Positions 1 through 9,943 of a stretch of 64,000 nucleotides of DNA are shown here, in pieces. Source of the stretch: a virus; IMG/VR virus record IMGVR_UViG_3300038463_000277, positions 1 to 64,000 of that record. The stretch is one strand, 5' to 3'. The notes below the pieces were generated by a model. The model saw only the letters and a program-made list of their open reading frames with translations. It had not been told where the DNA came from and did no database searches. The first letter of the stretch is position 1, and each line of letters starts with the position of its first letter. The translations under genes and the position numbers were made by a program.

Positions 1-446
<446 letters not shown>

Positions 447-450
<4 letters not shown>

Positions 451-1442
451 GCCTCAACCTCCACGCGGGCTTGCAACTGCACTTCGCGGCGGGCGAGAAC
501 TTCTTTCTGATAGCAGAGATAGTCATCGAGCCCGAAGGCATACGAGCCCATGTGTCCGGGGCGCACCGTGGTATCGACGAAGATCGGGATGCCGCACTCG
601 CGCGCCTTGAAGCAAAACGAGAGGTCTTCGCCATACTCGCCATCGCCCCATGGGTGCTTGAGAAATTCAAACCACCATTCGTTACCCGTCTCGCGCGCGT
701 GCTTGCGTCGTCCCGCTTCCATCTTCGCGGCAACTTCGGCACTCATCCCGAGATACTCGCGTTCATAGCGGCAACTGAGGTAATACTCTCCAACCTTGTC
801 GAGCACCGTCGTGCGCACGAGCATGAAGGCAGCGCCGACGGCAGCGACATCGAGCAAGCCGTCTGACTCCCACTCGAATGCCGTGCGATAGCTGCGCAGC
901 TCGGGCACCCAGACGCGGAAGTTAGGTAAGGGCGGGTCTTTGCGCACCGTACAAGCTCCGGCCACAATGTCAACCGGATGCGGGCCGTTCATGTGTGCGA
1001 GGAGCTTAATGAGCGCGTCGCGCGGCGGCGTCATGTCGTCGTCCATCATGAGAACGAAGTCGGCGGGTTGCCCACTCGCGCGCAACTTCACGAGCAAATC
1101 GTTGCGCACCCAATGCACCACGCTCGAAGAAATGCCCGGCGCGGGTGTAACGATGCAGTGATTTTTCGAGGCTTGCAGCATCTCGAAAACCGCTTTGTTC
1201 GTCTCCGGGGCGGGTGAGGATCGCGTCGGCATGAGCAGGCTAATGAGCGGTCGCCCGTCGTCCATCGCTTCGTCGGCAAATAGAAAGTTGTATCCCAGCT
1301 CGCGCCGCAGCGCCTCGCGTCCTTCTGCCGTTTTCAGGATGGAACGCACACGCCGCTTGGAGTCTTCCAAGTCGAGAGGATTGAGCCCCTCGGTGCGCTT
1401 CTGTTCCATCGCAAACTCGGCGATGAGTTTCTTATCGTCCAC
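447..1442 (-). CDS. GT-A fold glycosyltransferase (family 2-like)
   Basis: 331 residues. The core resembles GT-A glycosyltransferases that use a nucleotide-sugar and a divalent metal: a beta strand ending in MMDDDM (Asp134-136, the DxD-type metal site), an [10 protein letters not shown] strand near 201-210, and GEDLSFC near 271-277 followed by a His at 297, as in GT2-like enzymes where the ED pair is the catalytic base region. The N-terminal 60 residues are helical and charged and not recognised. It overlaps the fibre gene downstream and the Cys-rich gene upstream by a few bases, so it is translated within the late operon. A likely substrate is a virion protein (the fibre) or host surface sugar; this is inference. 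Confidence 0.75.
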
Positions 1443-1872
1443 TCGCGACCTCTGCGTCCTTCGGTTGCATTGCGCCGACTACCGCGCCCATGCCATGCGC
1501 GCGGAGTAGCGGAGCGAGAACTTCCACGCCCCACTTGCGCGTTTTCTCCAGCTCTTCGGCAGTGAGCGGTTCGGTGCGCCGGGTCGCGCGTTTCAAATCC
1601 TTTGCGCGCTCGGTTGGCCCCTTGTCCCACTTCTCTACCGTGTCAGAGATGAGTTCGTCCTTGGCCTGATACACGCCGTTCGCATCCTGCTTGTAGAGAG
1701 TCGGCATGGCCTGCGGGCCGGTGTAGATTTTGTTATCCGAGGGGTCGGTGATCGGCCCTTCGAACTTCGATGGATCGCAGCCGGGGCAAACTTCTTTCAC
1801 GAGCACGCCCTTGAGGTCGTAGGTCGTGCATCCCCGGCTCGTCTCACGTCCGCACCCGCAGGTCCAAGCCAT
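1432..1872 (-). CDS. Conserved-looking small protein with N-terminal Cys motif
   Basis: 146 residues. The N-terminus has CGCG (residues 5-8), C15 and CPGC (29-32), a spacing that could bind zinc. The rest is charged and helical with no recognised domain. The gene sits between the capsid gene and the glycosyltransferase in the leftward virion operon, directly abutting its upstream neighbour (stop at 1873), which suggests a virion or assembly role. Function unknown. Confidence 0.65.
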   Translation of the reverse strand: MAWTCGCGRETSRGCTTYDLKGVLVKEVCPGCDPSKFEGPITDPSDNKIYTGPQAMPTLYKQDANGVYQAKDELISDTVEKWDKGPTERAKDLKRATRRTEPLTAEELEKTRKWGVEVLAPLLRAHGMGAVVGAMQPKDAEVASGR

Positions 1873-2406
1873 TTATTGCCTCACTTCCGGCTTCTGTCCG
1901 GGGCCGGGGGGCGTGGCCGCGCGGGTCTTCACCGCGTCAAGTAGCGCATTGCCTTCGCGTAACTGCCGCTGCATGTCGGCGAGGCGCGTCGTCGTGCGGT
2001 CGAGTTGCTGAGCAGGCGTGAGATACATCTTTTCCCACGCGGCATGACCTTCGTCGCCGCTGAGCACGGCAGGATGCTGATCGAGATAGAACTGCTCCTG
2101 CGGGTCGGTCGTGTCGTAAATGCCACTTTCGCGGAAGGTCACGAGCACGCCCGGCGTCGAGCTAATCTGGCCGGTGAGCTTGTCGCGAGTCTCTTCGTTT
2201 GCCTTGAGGTTCAAGGTCGGCGTGAAGAGGCGGCGCTCTTTGATGTTTTGAATGTGGCCGCCGCCGAGATGGTAGTAAGTTTTCTTTTCTACTGTGTGGC
2301 GACCGGGCTGCGCTGCGCAATCGAAGCCATCGGGATAGCTGAAAGTCTTGTCACAGACTTCGCAAGTCGCGCGCCAGCTTTTCGCTTTGAAAGCTCTGGG
2401 GTCCAT
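1873..2406 (-). CDS. Unknown protein downstream of capsid gene, N-terminal CxxC
   Basis: 177 residues. An early CEVC (about residue 16) and a later Cys may form a small zinc site; residues around 55-110 look globular, and the C-terminal third (QLDRTTTRLADMQRQLREG) is coiled-coil-like with a Pro/Gly-rich tail. It follows the capsid gene with about 70 bp between. Position suggests a head-associated or head-tail role, but no family is recognised. Confidence 0.65.
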   Translation of the reverse strand: MDPRAFKAKSWRATCEVCDKTFSYPDGFDCAAQPGRHTVEKKTYYHLGGGHIQNIKERRLFTPTLNLKANEETRDKLTGQISSTPGVLVTFRESGIYDTTDPQEQFYLDQHPAVLSGDEGHAAWEKMYLTPAQQLDRTTTRLADMQRQLREGNALLDAVKTRAATPPGPGQKPEVRQ

Positions 2407-2475
2407 CGGTTCCTTTCAAGAAAAACCCGGCGCGGGTCGCACTCCGCGCCGGTCGAGGGGGTTGGGACAACGTGT

Positions 2476-3663
2476 TTAGGCGAACGCGCCCACGTCGTAA
2501 AGACGCGCGTGCCGAGCTTGGTGCCAGATGCGCCAACCCGCCTGCGTCATGATCAAATCCTTCATGACCTTCGGGTTGGTGGTGTCGTAATCGGGATACA
2601 TCTTGGTGTCAAGATTGATCCCGTTTTCCACCAACGGACAGAATTCAACGCTCGGCAAGTCGATGCCGAGAGCCTCACCCTGCACGCCCGCGTCAAAGTT
2701 GTAGTTATTGGCGATGAGCCAATTCCCGTTTGAGGTCACGAACCGCTTGAGGCTGACACCGAAAACCTTGTCCTCGGCCTTGGTCAGCGCCTTGTTGACG
2801 GCCCAATAATCCATCGCCTCTTTCACGAGCGGCGAGGCCATGAGCAGTTTCTCGGGGCTACCGTAACGGAACGCGAAACGGCTCCAGTTGAGGAACACCA
2901 TGAGGGTCGTCGGGGTGGTGGTGCCGCCGCCATCCGTCAGGTAAGACGAGATGATGGAGCGGATTCCCATGGTGGTGTACTTAGTCGCGGTGCCGTTCAA
3001 CTGCTCGGAGAAGCTGGAGAACAATCCGGCATTCTCGATTTCGAGCTTCTGACGGCGCATACCGAGCCACTGCAAGCGCGCCCGCTCGGGCCGGTCGCCG
3101 TAAATCTTCGTGGCGGCGGCGGTGCGGGTGATCTGGATCGGCCACTCAAAAATCTGAGCGCCCGAAGTGCAGGGGGTTTTGATCGGCGTGCGGGGCACGT
3201 CAATCGCACCCGCCTCGGACTGTGCCACGCCCAAAATTTTCAGCGTGGTGCCCGAGCCGATGGTGTTGACGGTCGTGCCTGCGAAAGCACGGGTGACGGT
3301 GAGCACGTTCGCGGCAGAGGTTACAACCTGAATCAGTTCCTCAACCGTTGACGTGGCGGCGTTCGTCATTTGCACGGCGACGACATCGTTGACGCCGAAC
3401 AGCGTCGAATCGACCACGCTGACGGTGTTCGCGGTCGTGGTGTTCGCGACGGCGGCGTTGGCGGTGCCGAGCATGACAAGATCGGCATCCTGAAACCACT
3501 CGATGCGTGGCGAGAAGACGTTCACTTTCCGCTTGCTGTTGTTGGTCAGCACGTACAGCGGGGTGCGGTCGGGCTCAAGAGTGAGCAGGCGAGTCGAGAC
3601 ATCGCGCACGTTCGATGTTTCGGTCGTGAATGAGTTGAAGCTGGAAATGTTGCGAGTGCTCAA
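2476..3663 (-). CDS. Major capsid protein, SU10/DUF5309-like
   Basis: 395 residues. The protein has the organisation of SU10-type (DUF5309) major capsid proteins: a short N-arm, a beta-barrel-like insertion (about 80-150, VVAVQMTN...VLTVTRAFAG), a spine helix region rich in Arg (DRPERARLQWLGMRRQKLEIE) and a C-terminal A-domain with GVQGEALGIDLPSVEF and a final RIWHQARHARLY segment. The start is TTG at 3663-3661, chosen because TAGGAG lies 6 nt before it and the N-terminal sequence begins there. It follows the scaffold-like gene, the usual order portal-scaffold-capsid. Family recognition is from sequence pattern only. Confidence 0.82.
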   Translation of the reverse strand: MSTRNISSFNSFTTETSNVRDVSTRLLTLEPDRTPLYVLTNNSKRKVNVFSPRIEWFQDADLVMLGTANAAVANTTTANTVSVVDSTLFGVNDVVAVQMTNAATSTVEELIQVVTSAANVLTVTRAFAGTTVNTIGSGTTLKILGVAQSEAGAIDVPRTPIKTPCTSGAQIFEWPIQITRTAAATKIYGDRPERARLQWLGMRRQKLEIENAGLFSSFSEQLNGTATKYTTMGIRSIISSYLTDGGGTTTPTTLMVFLNWSRFAFRYGSPEKLLMASPLVKEAMDYWAVNKALTKAEDKVFGVSLKRFVTSNGNWLIANNYNFDAGVQGEALGIDLPSVEFCPLVENGINLDTKMYPDYDTTNPKVMKDLIMTQAGWRIWHQARHARLYDVGAFA

Positions 3664-3688
3664 GGGGTGCTCCTATGGGCTAGAACGC

Positions 3689-5011
3689 TTAGCGCCCGCC
3701 GCTTCGTCCCCGCACTGGCACGTTCGTCTCTTGCGCCGAAATCTCTCGGTCAAGAGCTGCCATCATGGGGTCTTCTTCGGCGTCCGCGATTCTGTTATCA
3801 AGCGTCTTCGCTGATCCTTGTCCCGCTCCCAGAGCGCGACCGGCTTGGCGCTGTTGATCGGCGCGGCCTGCCATTTTCTTTCCGGTTGCAATTGCTTGTG
3901 CTACCACGGCGGGATTCACTCTCTGCCCCGATGCAACACGGGCCAGCATGGCGTACTTCATTGATGCCTGCTGTTCCCTCGGCAGAACACGCCCTTGCGG
4001 GTCGGTGAATACCATGGAATCGAATCCCGTAATCTGCGCGGCGGCGGCTTCAAGCATGTCGCCGAACTTCTGCGCATCGGGCGTACCCGCGACTGCGGGA
4101 TAGCCCGGCAACCCCGGATAAAGAGGCTTACCTGCGGCATCGGTCGTAGCGCGCACGGTTTCCCATGCCCGACCATACGACTGACGTTCGTAGGTTTGCT
4201 GCCATCCCGGCGCAATCATTTCCATTGCGGCGGGTAGTACGTGAGGGAGCACGGTCGAAACTGTGTCCGCCATGTACCGGGCAATCGTCGGTGCTTCTTT
4301 TTGCACGCTCTGAATGAGCCCGCCGAGAACGGCTTTGTCTTCTGCCGAGACGTTCGGGTCGTCCATGAGCTTCGTATTCACGTTAAACATGCGCAAAAAG
4401 GTATCGCCGACCTCTTTCAAGGATTGCTGATCGAAGCCCGTCTTCACCAAATTGTCGATTGATGCGTAATAGGCTTCGCGTTGTTTCGCGGGTTCGAGAA
4501 CGGCTGCGGGTTCGGCGGCGGCTACCTCGGCGGTTGGCTCGCTTTCGGTTTGCTGCTCCTCGCTCGCAATGCGTCGTTGAATTTCGTGGTCGCTGTCAAT
4601 CTTGTCGAGTAGCAGATGCTTCAAGTCCTCCGGTGTTTTGGGGTCTTGCAACATCTTCCATGCAGTCGGATAGCGTTCGCTGTAGCTCTCCAGTTCGCGC
4701 GGAAGAATATCCTTGAGACGCTCCTCAACGGATGGCGGCTGTTCGGCTTCTTCTTCGGTGGCGGCTTCGGCTTCTACCGCTGGCTCTTCTGACTCGGCGG
4801 GCTGTTCTCCCTCAAGTACCTGTTCCTCGCCGGATAATTCCGGTTCGGCTTCGGCCTCTGTGCCTTCCCCCTCTGCGCTGGGTTCGGAACTTTCTTCCGC
4901 AGATAGGTCGGGCTCTAGAACGGTCCCTCCCAAGAACGAACTGAAATCGTTCGCCCCTTGTGCTGGCGTAGTCTCCTGCGGTTGGCTCGCAGTTTCCGGC
5001 GCTTCGCTCAT
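3689..5011 (-). CDS. Scaffold / capsid assembly protein
   Basis: 440 residues. The first ~110 residues are very acidic and low in complexity (runs of Glu/Ala/Pro/Ser); the middle is helical, and the C-terminus is basic with Gln/Arg-rich helices (MAALDREISAQETNVPVRGR). This acidic-helical-basic layout, and its position between portal and capsid genes, fit a scaffolding protein that fills the procapsid and binds capsid subunits through its basic C-terminal helix. No protease motif was found. Recognition rests on position and composition. Confidence 0.7.
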   Translation of the reverse strand: MSEAPETASQPQETTPAQGANDFSSFLGGTVLEPDLSAEESSEPSAEGEGTEAEAEPELSGEEQVLEGEQPAESEEPAVEAEAATEEEAEQPPSVEERLKDILPRELESYSERYPTAWKMLQDPKTPEDLKHLLLDKIDSDHEIQRRIASEEQQTESEPTAEVAAAEPAAVLEPAKQREAYYASIDNLVKTGFDQQSLKEVGDTFLRMFNVNTKLMDDPNVSAEDKAVLGGLIQSVQKEAPTIARYMADTVSTVLPHVLPAAMEMIAPGWQQTYERQSYGRAWETVRATTDAAGKPLYPGLPGYPAVAGTPDAQKFGDMLEAAAAQITGFDSMVFTDPQGRVLPREQQASMKYAMLARVASGQRVNPAVVAQAIATGKKMAGRADQQRQAGRALGAGQGSAKTLDNRIADAEEDPMMAALDREISAQETNVPVRGRSGGR

Positions 5012-5062
5012 AACTTTCCTCGCTTCTCATGCCCTACCGGGTTGGCTCCGGCTGGGGTCGAT

Positions 5063-5320
5063 CTAAACTTGTTTGTCCGCACTCAATGCCTGATCGAGCG
5101 TTTCCCATAATTCGGAAAGCTCTTGCGCCTTCGCCGCGTAATCAACCGCGTGCTCGACGTTGCGCGGCACCGTCGCCAATTGCATCGCGCTGTTATTCCG
5201 TAAGTGCTGCGCGCGATAGGCGATAAACTTTTCGAAACCGCTGCGCAGCGGCCCGCTCGACGCGATGAAGTTAACAAGCGCGCCGTGCTCGATCTGTGTC
5301 CAGCCGACCTCATCCGCCAT
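5063..5320 (-). CDS. Small helical protein between portal and scaffold genes
   Basis: 85 residues, helical, with no Cys and no membrane segment. Its start overlaps the 3' end of the portal gene by 11 bases, so it is probably translationally coupled to it. Proteins of this size at this place are common in podovirus-like head modules but I do not recognise the family. Confidence 0.6.
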   Translation of the reverse strand: MADEVGWTQIEHGALVNFIASSGPLRSGFEKFIAYRAQHLRNNSAMQLATVPRNVEHAVDYAAKAQELSELWETLDQALSADKQV

Positions 5321-7919
5321 TGTTCTTTCCCATGCCGCGAACGCCCGGCTGTTTCACGCCCGCCGCGTCGAGACCTACCTGCTGCTGCTTTTCCTGCGAG
5401 GCGAGCTGATTCTTTTGCGCCGCTGCGGTCGCGGCGAGTGCCGTCTTCTGCTGGCTCGCCTGCGCATCCTGCTGGTTCTCTTGCTGCTCGGCCTGCGCGG
5501 CCTGTTGCTGGTTTTGCTGCGCCATGGTGTGTTCGTGCGACTGCTGGCCTTCGACGAGCTTCTGTACGTGCGCAACGGTGCCTTGGTGCAACGCACCCAG
5601 ATGGTCACGGATCGCGCTCACGTGGTCGTGCTCTTGCTGGCCGACGCGCTGTTGATGTTCGTGCGCCTGACGGCTGACTTCCTGCGCCTGCTGGGTGCCT
5701 GCGGCGTGCTCGGCCTTCTCTTGCTCGCCCGGTCCTAGTAGGTTGTCGGCAGCATCGCCCGCCTGCCCGGCTCCGACGGCGGTCTTGATGGCGTCGTTGT
5801 GGACAAGCGTCTGACTCGGTTGCAATCCAATCTCGCCGAGGAGTTGGTTGGTGACATCGGCGGGCATCTTGTCGATGGGGATATTGATATTGACGCTGAT
5901 CTTCGGCGGCGGCGGTGACGGCGGAGCCTGCGGCAGAAAATAGTCGTCCGGGTTGCCGATACCGCGAATCGTAGACATCTGGAAGCGAATCACTTTCCGC
6001 TTGTCGATAATCTCGGGGTTCGCCATGGCGACTTGTGTCAGGGTGAGCGCAGCCTGCTGCCGCATCTCATCGTCTACCGCAAGGTACGAACCTGCTTCCG
6101 GTTCGCAATCGAAATCCTCTTGGATTTCACTCGGGTCGAGGCGGATGGCGACAACTTTGTCGTAGTGATCGGAGAGCGCCCAATCCGGCATTTGCTGCTG
6201 CTTTGCCTCGTCCTTGCCGAGCGCATCGACGCGCTCGCGCGTGCCCTGATTCCAATAGCTCGACTGAATTTCGAAAGCTGCGTCATGCTGTTGCTGTTGA
6301 TTCATCCACAGCTTTTTGAGTCCCAGCTCGCGCAGGTAGCGGTTGCGTCCGTCAAACTTGAATTGCGTGAGAGCGTCGGCAGCCTTCGAAGAGAGTAGCG
6401 CCGTCGTCGCCGTCTTGCCCGCTTGCGGATTCGCATCCGTGCCGTTATCGACGGCGGTCAGCGAGGGCTCGGCAATCGACATCATGCGCATGATTTGCGC
6501 TTCGCGGTCGAATGCGCCGTTCGGCAAGGGCGGTTCCGTCAAGGGCTTGATGCCGTTGAGGTCAGAAATTTTCAGCTCACGGAAGAGCCCCCGCACTACC
6601 ACTTCCGGCTCAACCGTCACGCCAATGCGCGAGAGGATGAAAGGCTTGAGCAGGTTCGTGATGTAATCGAAATTCTGCGCGACGGTGAGGTTGTGCATGG
6701 CATACAAGTGCCGGAGCAGGCGCGGAGTCGAGTCGCCATAGGCCGAAATCAGGTCAGGCAGCGGCGTCATGTCGGTGTAGAGATACTTCCCGTAAAGGTC
6801 GTAGGGATAGGGCCGCCTGCCGAGCGGTTTGTCACGGAACTTTTCAGAAACGTAGGTAATCCAGATTTGCCCGTCGTCGGCATCCTGCGAATGCTGTTCG
6901 AGGATGCGGTACTTGCGCCGGGGCCGCAGATTAAAAGGCAAAGAACTGTCCGGGTCTTTCTCGCGCCCGATGGACGAATTAAACATATCGCGCAGGTCGT
7001 CGCCTTCGTCGCGCTGGTCAGTGTCGCCGCCCATGCTCATAAGTTCCTGCAAGGCATCCGGGTCGAAGGCGGGAACCGGCGCGCCCGTCTTCTCGTCCTC
7101 ATAGTTGAGCTTCGACATCTTCTTGAGCCAGAGGTCGGTCTCAACGTACTGCTCAATGGTGTAAGACGATTGGTCGAGGGTGCGGCAATTCGGTTCGAGA
7201 AAAAGGTCGCCGTTGAAGATGAACTTCACAACCGGCCCCTCGTACTGCTTGACTTGAGTCGGCAGATTGACCTCGCTGCCACTCTTCGACATGAAGTCGG
7301 CGATTTCGTCGTCATCCATCTCGGGACCAAGTTCGTCTACTGCTTCATCGACTTCATCGTCGGCAGCACCCTGAAAACGCATGATCGACGCGCGGTCGCG
7401 ATACACAACGTCCGAGCCCTTCATGATGGCGCGGCGAAATTTCATCATCCGCGTGAGCGTGTCTTGATAGAGCTTTGTGTACCCCCAGCCGAACGCCTCG
7501 GCGGCGAGCACCATGCGGACATCGTGAAAGGCTTCGTTCGAGCGCGCGTATTGCTGCATCGCGAGACCACTGAGCGCGTCCGTCACAGTCGGGTCGCTGC
7601 CGCCCGTGTAGCGCAGCCGGTAGGGTTGCGCCGTCATGCGGGCCGCGTTGCGGCGATAGATAATGTTGAGGTCCGGCATGGCGACGTTCGTCCGGCTCTT
7701 ATCTTCGTTGTGCGTTTCTGCGCCGGAACGGTCCTTTTTATAGATCGGCGGCGTCTTACACTTGATGGCCTGCCATACCTCGGTCATCTCGCCATAGAGG
7801 TTTTTGCGCATCCACTTTTGCGACTCGTTGCGTCGCCCGATGATGTCGGTAACGAGACGCGCCGGGTCTTTTGGCATACCGGGCGAACCGATTTTCGCGA
7901 GTGCTGTCGTGGTGGCCAT
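5310..7919 (-). CDS. Portal protein
   Basis: 869 residues. The N-terminal ~600 residues have the layout of portal proteins of the P22/SU10 kind: an N-terminal helical clip (RRNESQKWMRKNLYGEMTE), a conserved MPDLNIIYRRNAARM segment, a long alpha/beta wing (SYTIEQYVETDLWLKKMSKL) and a stem region with AGKTATTALLSSKAADALTQF. Residues from about 700 form a Gln/Ala/His-rich coiled coil with heptad-like Gln runs, which could be the barrel that enters the capsid. It forms a dodecamer at one vertex through which DNA is packaged. Its ATG overlaps the stop of the terminase nuclease gene by one base. Confidence 0.85.
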   Translation of the reverse strand: MATTTALAKIGSPGMPKDPARLVTDIIGRRNESQKWMRKNLYGEMTEVWQAIKCKTPPIYKKDRSGAETHNEDKSRTNVAMPDLNIIYRRNAARMTAQPYRLRYTGGSDPTVTDALSGLAMQQYARSNEAFHDVRMVLAAEAFGWGYTKLYQDTLTRMMKFRRAIMKGSDVVYRDRASIMRFQGAADDEVDEAVDELGPEMDDDEIADFMSKSGSEVNLPTQVKQYEGPVVKFIFNGDLFLEPNCRTLDQSSYTIEQYVETDLWLKKMSKLNYEDEKTGAPVPAFDPDALQELMSMGGDTDQRDEGDDLRDMFNSSIGREKDPDSSLPFNLRPRRKYRILEQHSQDADDGQIWITYVSEKFRDKPLGRRPYPYDLYGKYLYTDMTPLPDLISAYGDSTPRLLRHLYAMHNLTVAQNFDYITNLLKPFILSRIGVTVEPEVVVRGLFRELKISDLNGIKPLTEPPLPNGAFDREAQIMRMMSIAEPSLTAVDNGTDANPQAGKTATTALLSSKAADALTQFKFDGRNRYLRELGLKKLWMNQQQQHDAAFEIQSSYWNQGTRERVDALGKDEAKQQQMPDWALSDHYDKVVAIRLDPSEIQEDFDCEPEAGSYLAVDDEMRQQAALTLTQVAMANPEIIDKRKVIRFQMSTIRGIGNPDDYFLPQAPPSPPPPKISVNINIPIDKMPADVTNQLLGEIGLQPSQTLVHNDAIKTAVGAGQAGDAADNLLGPGEQEKAEHAAGTQQAQEVSRQAHEHQQRVGQQEHDHVSAIRDHLGALHQGTVAHVQKLVEGQQSHEHTMAQQNQQQAAQAEQQENQQDAQASQQKTALAATAAAQKNQLASQEKQQQVGLDAAGVKQPGVRGMGKNNGG

Positions 7920-8992
7920 TAGTAACTAAAACCTCTCACCATGGGCTCGAAGTCCGACCGATTTGTCTCTTCCTTGATGTGGATGGGGTTGCACATTTCG
8001 ATGTAACGCAGGTTGTCGGTCATGTGATTCCTGACCTTGACGGGCTTGCCGGTCGGGTCTTGCCGCTCGACTTGTGTCGGCGTGAGTTGCTGGCGGCGGT
8101 TGTTCTTGAGCTGGTACACAAGCTCGGGGCAACGGTCGCCGAAGATGTGAATGCGGCTCGACTTCTTATAGACATCGTTGTTACCCAAAACCTCGATGAC
8201 CTTGAGCCCTTCATTGACGACTTCGACGCCGACTTGCCGGTCCTTCTTTGCGTCGTCGAAATAGGTGCGGCTCATGTGCATTGCCTGCATGTGCATCTCG
8301 TAACGTTGCTGGTAATTCTCCTGCTCCGGGTCGTCGTTACTGCCCTTGCCGAAGGCGCGCGCGGCGTAATCAATCACGCGCTCAAAAACTTCTTCCTCGA
8401 CCTTCGTGTGTGTTTGCGGGTCGAAGTTCTCGGGGTTCTGATCTGATTCGAGGTACTTGATGGTCTCGACATATTCCTGAATGCGCGGGCCGCGCTCATC
8501 CTGCCGACATGGCCCTGACTTGCCGTAGAGGATTCCGTTTTCCCAGCGGAAGCAAACACTCGACGGCCACAGCTCGCGGTAATACCAGCGGTCGCCCCAC
8601 GGGTCGGTCGCGCACCACAAAAAAGCGTGCGGGATGCCGGGATGCGGATCGACGGACATGCGCCGCGTCCAATCGTGCGGGATGGGGAACGACTGCTCGA
8701 CCGAAACCTTTTCGTCGAACTGGAAGAGCAGCGAGCCGAGCGTCGCCTCGGCGTCAATCTCGTACTCTTTCAGGTACAGCGTTGGGTCGGTCATGCGCCC
8801 GTAGGCATTGAGAGCCCAAGGCGAGAGAGACTTGTTTATCTCCGGCACAAAGGTCTTCTCGCCTTCGCCCTTCATCGGATCGGCTTCGTAGTGCAGGCGC
8901 AGAATCGTGATGCCGTGCGCGTTCTTCCACGTAGACATTCCAACGTGGGGATACTCGACCGGCATTTCGACGGGCGCGCCATCATTTGCCAT
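7919..8992 (-). CDS. Terminase large subunit, nuclease domain only
   Basis: 357 residues. This is the RNase H-like C-terminal half of a large terminase. It begins near the usual inter-domain linker (TWKNAHGITILRLHYEADP) and carries MSVDPHPG with the first metal-binding Asp (115), CATDPWGDRWYYREL (Asp130) and a late HMTDNLRYIEM with a further acidic site. It cuts concatemeric DNA during packaging. There is no ATPase domain in this gene: that domain is encoded 2.3 kb upstream at 11252-11947, with three genes between. Start and stop abut neighbours without gaps, so the split is not a simple recent frameshift. Confidence 0.85.
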   Translation of the reverse strand: MANDGAPVEMPVEYPHVGMSTWKNAHGITILRLHYEADPMKGEGEKTFVPEINKSLSPWALNAYGRMTDPTLYLKEYEIDAEATLGSLLFQFDEKVSVEQSFPIPHDWTRRMSVDPHPGIPHAFLWCATDPWGDRWYYRELWPSSVCFRWENGILYGKSGPCRQDERGPRIQEYVETIKYLESDQNPENFDPQTHTKVEEEVFERVIDYAARAFGKGSNDDPEQENYQQRYEMHMQAMHMSRTYFDDAKKDRQVGVEVVNEGLKVIEVLGNNDVYKKSSRIHIFGDRCPELVYQLKNNRRQQLTPTQVERQDPTGKPVKVRNHMTDNLRYIEMCNPIHIKEETNRSDFEPMVRGFSY

Positions 8993-9298
8993 TTAGTACC
9001 TTGACTGCGCCCCCGCGCCCATCATCGGCGTCGAGGATGCCCCTTGCGGAGCTTGCGGGCCGAGAATGTTGTGCTGCCGTGACAGTTCCGATTCCAAGTC
9101 GCTCAGTGTGCGATGGAGTTCGTGAGCAAGATTCACAAGGCAAATTTCGCTCTGCGGTTCGAGAGTTTTTTCCGTCGGCGATGAGCCAACGAGTTTCGCG
9201 GTGATTGCTTGCGTCGAACTGAGAAGAGCCGACGCGCGTTTGTTTGCTTCGCACATAATCCCTAGCAAGGGATCGCTAACAGCCTTCGTACCTTCCAT
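8993..9298 (-). CDS. Small helical protein inserted between terminase halves
   Basis: 101 residues. Helical with a heptad-like centre (LVNLAHELHRTLSDLESELSRQ) and a Pro/Gly/Ala tail. Its TAA is followed directly by the ATG of the terminase nuclease gene, so the two are likely co-translated. It could be a packaging accessory or a virion protein; no family recognised. Confidence 0.55.
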   Translation of the reverse strand: MEGTKAVSDPLLGIMCEANKRASALLSSTQAITAKLVGSSPTEKTLEPQSEICLVNLAHELHRTLSDLESELSRQHNILGPQAPQGASSTPMMGAGAQSRY

Positions 9299-9313
9299 TG
9301 ACTGCCTCCGTTT

Positions 9314-9931
9314 CTAAGCACCAAAAAATGCGCCGCGTCCGCTCGCGCGACCTTTAGAGAAGATTGCGCCGCGCTCTTTCGCTGACAGCTTTGAAGACTG
9401 GCCCATGCCGCCCGAGACAATTTTCGGCGTGGGAAACGCGCCATCGAGCACGGGATTCGGCGGGCCGCCTGCCGGGGGCGGCATCGGCGAAGTGCTCTTG
9501 CCCATGTTGCCGTCGCTGCCGATGGGATTGCGCGGAGCCTTTGCGACCGCTCCGCCCTTTGTGGGTCCGCCTAAGCCGAGAGGCAAAGGTCCATTGCCGC
9601 CGCCGAAGCTGCCGGGCGTTGCTTTGCGCGGAGCCGCTGCGAGGTTGCCGACTACCGTCTTGCGCGGTGCGCCTGCAAGAGAGCCCACCATGGTTTTGAC
9701 TGGTTTCACGCTCCGCATCGGAACGATGGTTTTGATTGGGTTCATCTGTGCTCCCTTCAAGGCTTGCGCCGCCATCTGCATTGGGTTTCCCAGCGGGTTC
9801 GGGGCGGGGCCTGTGCCCTGTGCCCGAGCCGCTAGATGTGGTCTGAGTTGCGCCGGAGTCTTCGGCGACTTGAGGGCCGCGAGTACCCCGGCGCGCATAT
9901 GGCCGGACTGTGATGGATCGCCGAACGCCAT
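9314..9931 (-). CDS. Low-complexity Pro/Gly/Ala/Lys protein with internal repeats
   Basis: 205 residues, basic and low in complexity, with an imperfect repeat around residues 65-110 (units of about 14 residues containing AGAPRKTVVG and AAAPRKATPG). No enzyme motif, signal peptide or membrane segment. Similar Pro/Gly/Met-rich proteins occur at 51052-51432 and 58061-58543, so it may be a minor virion or DNA-associated protein. It lies between the two terminase genes. Confidence 0.55.
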   Translation of the reverse strand: MAFGDPSQSGHMRAGVLAALKSPKTPAQLRPHLAARAQGTGPAPNPLGNPMQMAAQALKGAQMNPIKTIVPMRSVKPVKTMVGSLAGAPRKTVVGNLAAAPRKATPGSFGGGNGPLPLGLGGPTKGGAVAKAPRNPIGSDGNMGKSTSPMPPPAGGPPNPVLDGAFPTPKIVSGGMGQSSKLSAKERGAIFSKGRASGRGAFFGA

Positions 9932-9943
9932 GACTAACCTCCG

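Noticed and set aside
6423-7922. 499-codon plus-strand open frame
   Set aside because: Antisense to the portal gene, Arg/His/Val-rich, no ribosome site; a result of codon bias in GC-rich DNA.
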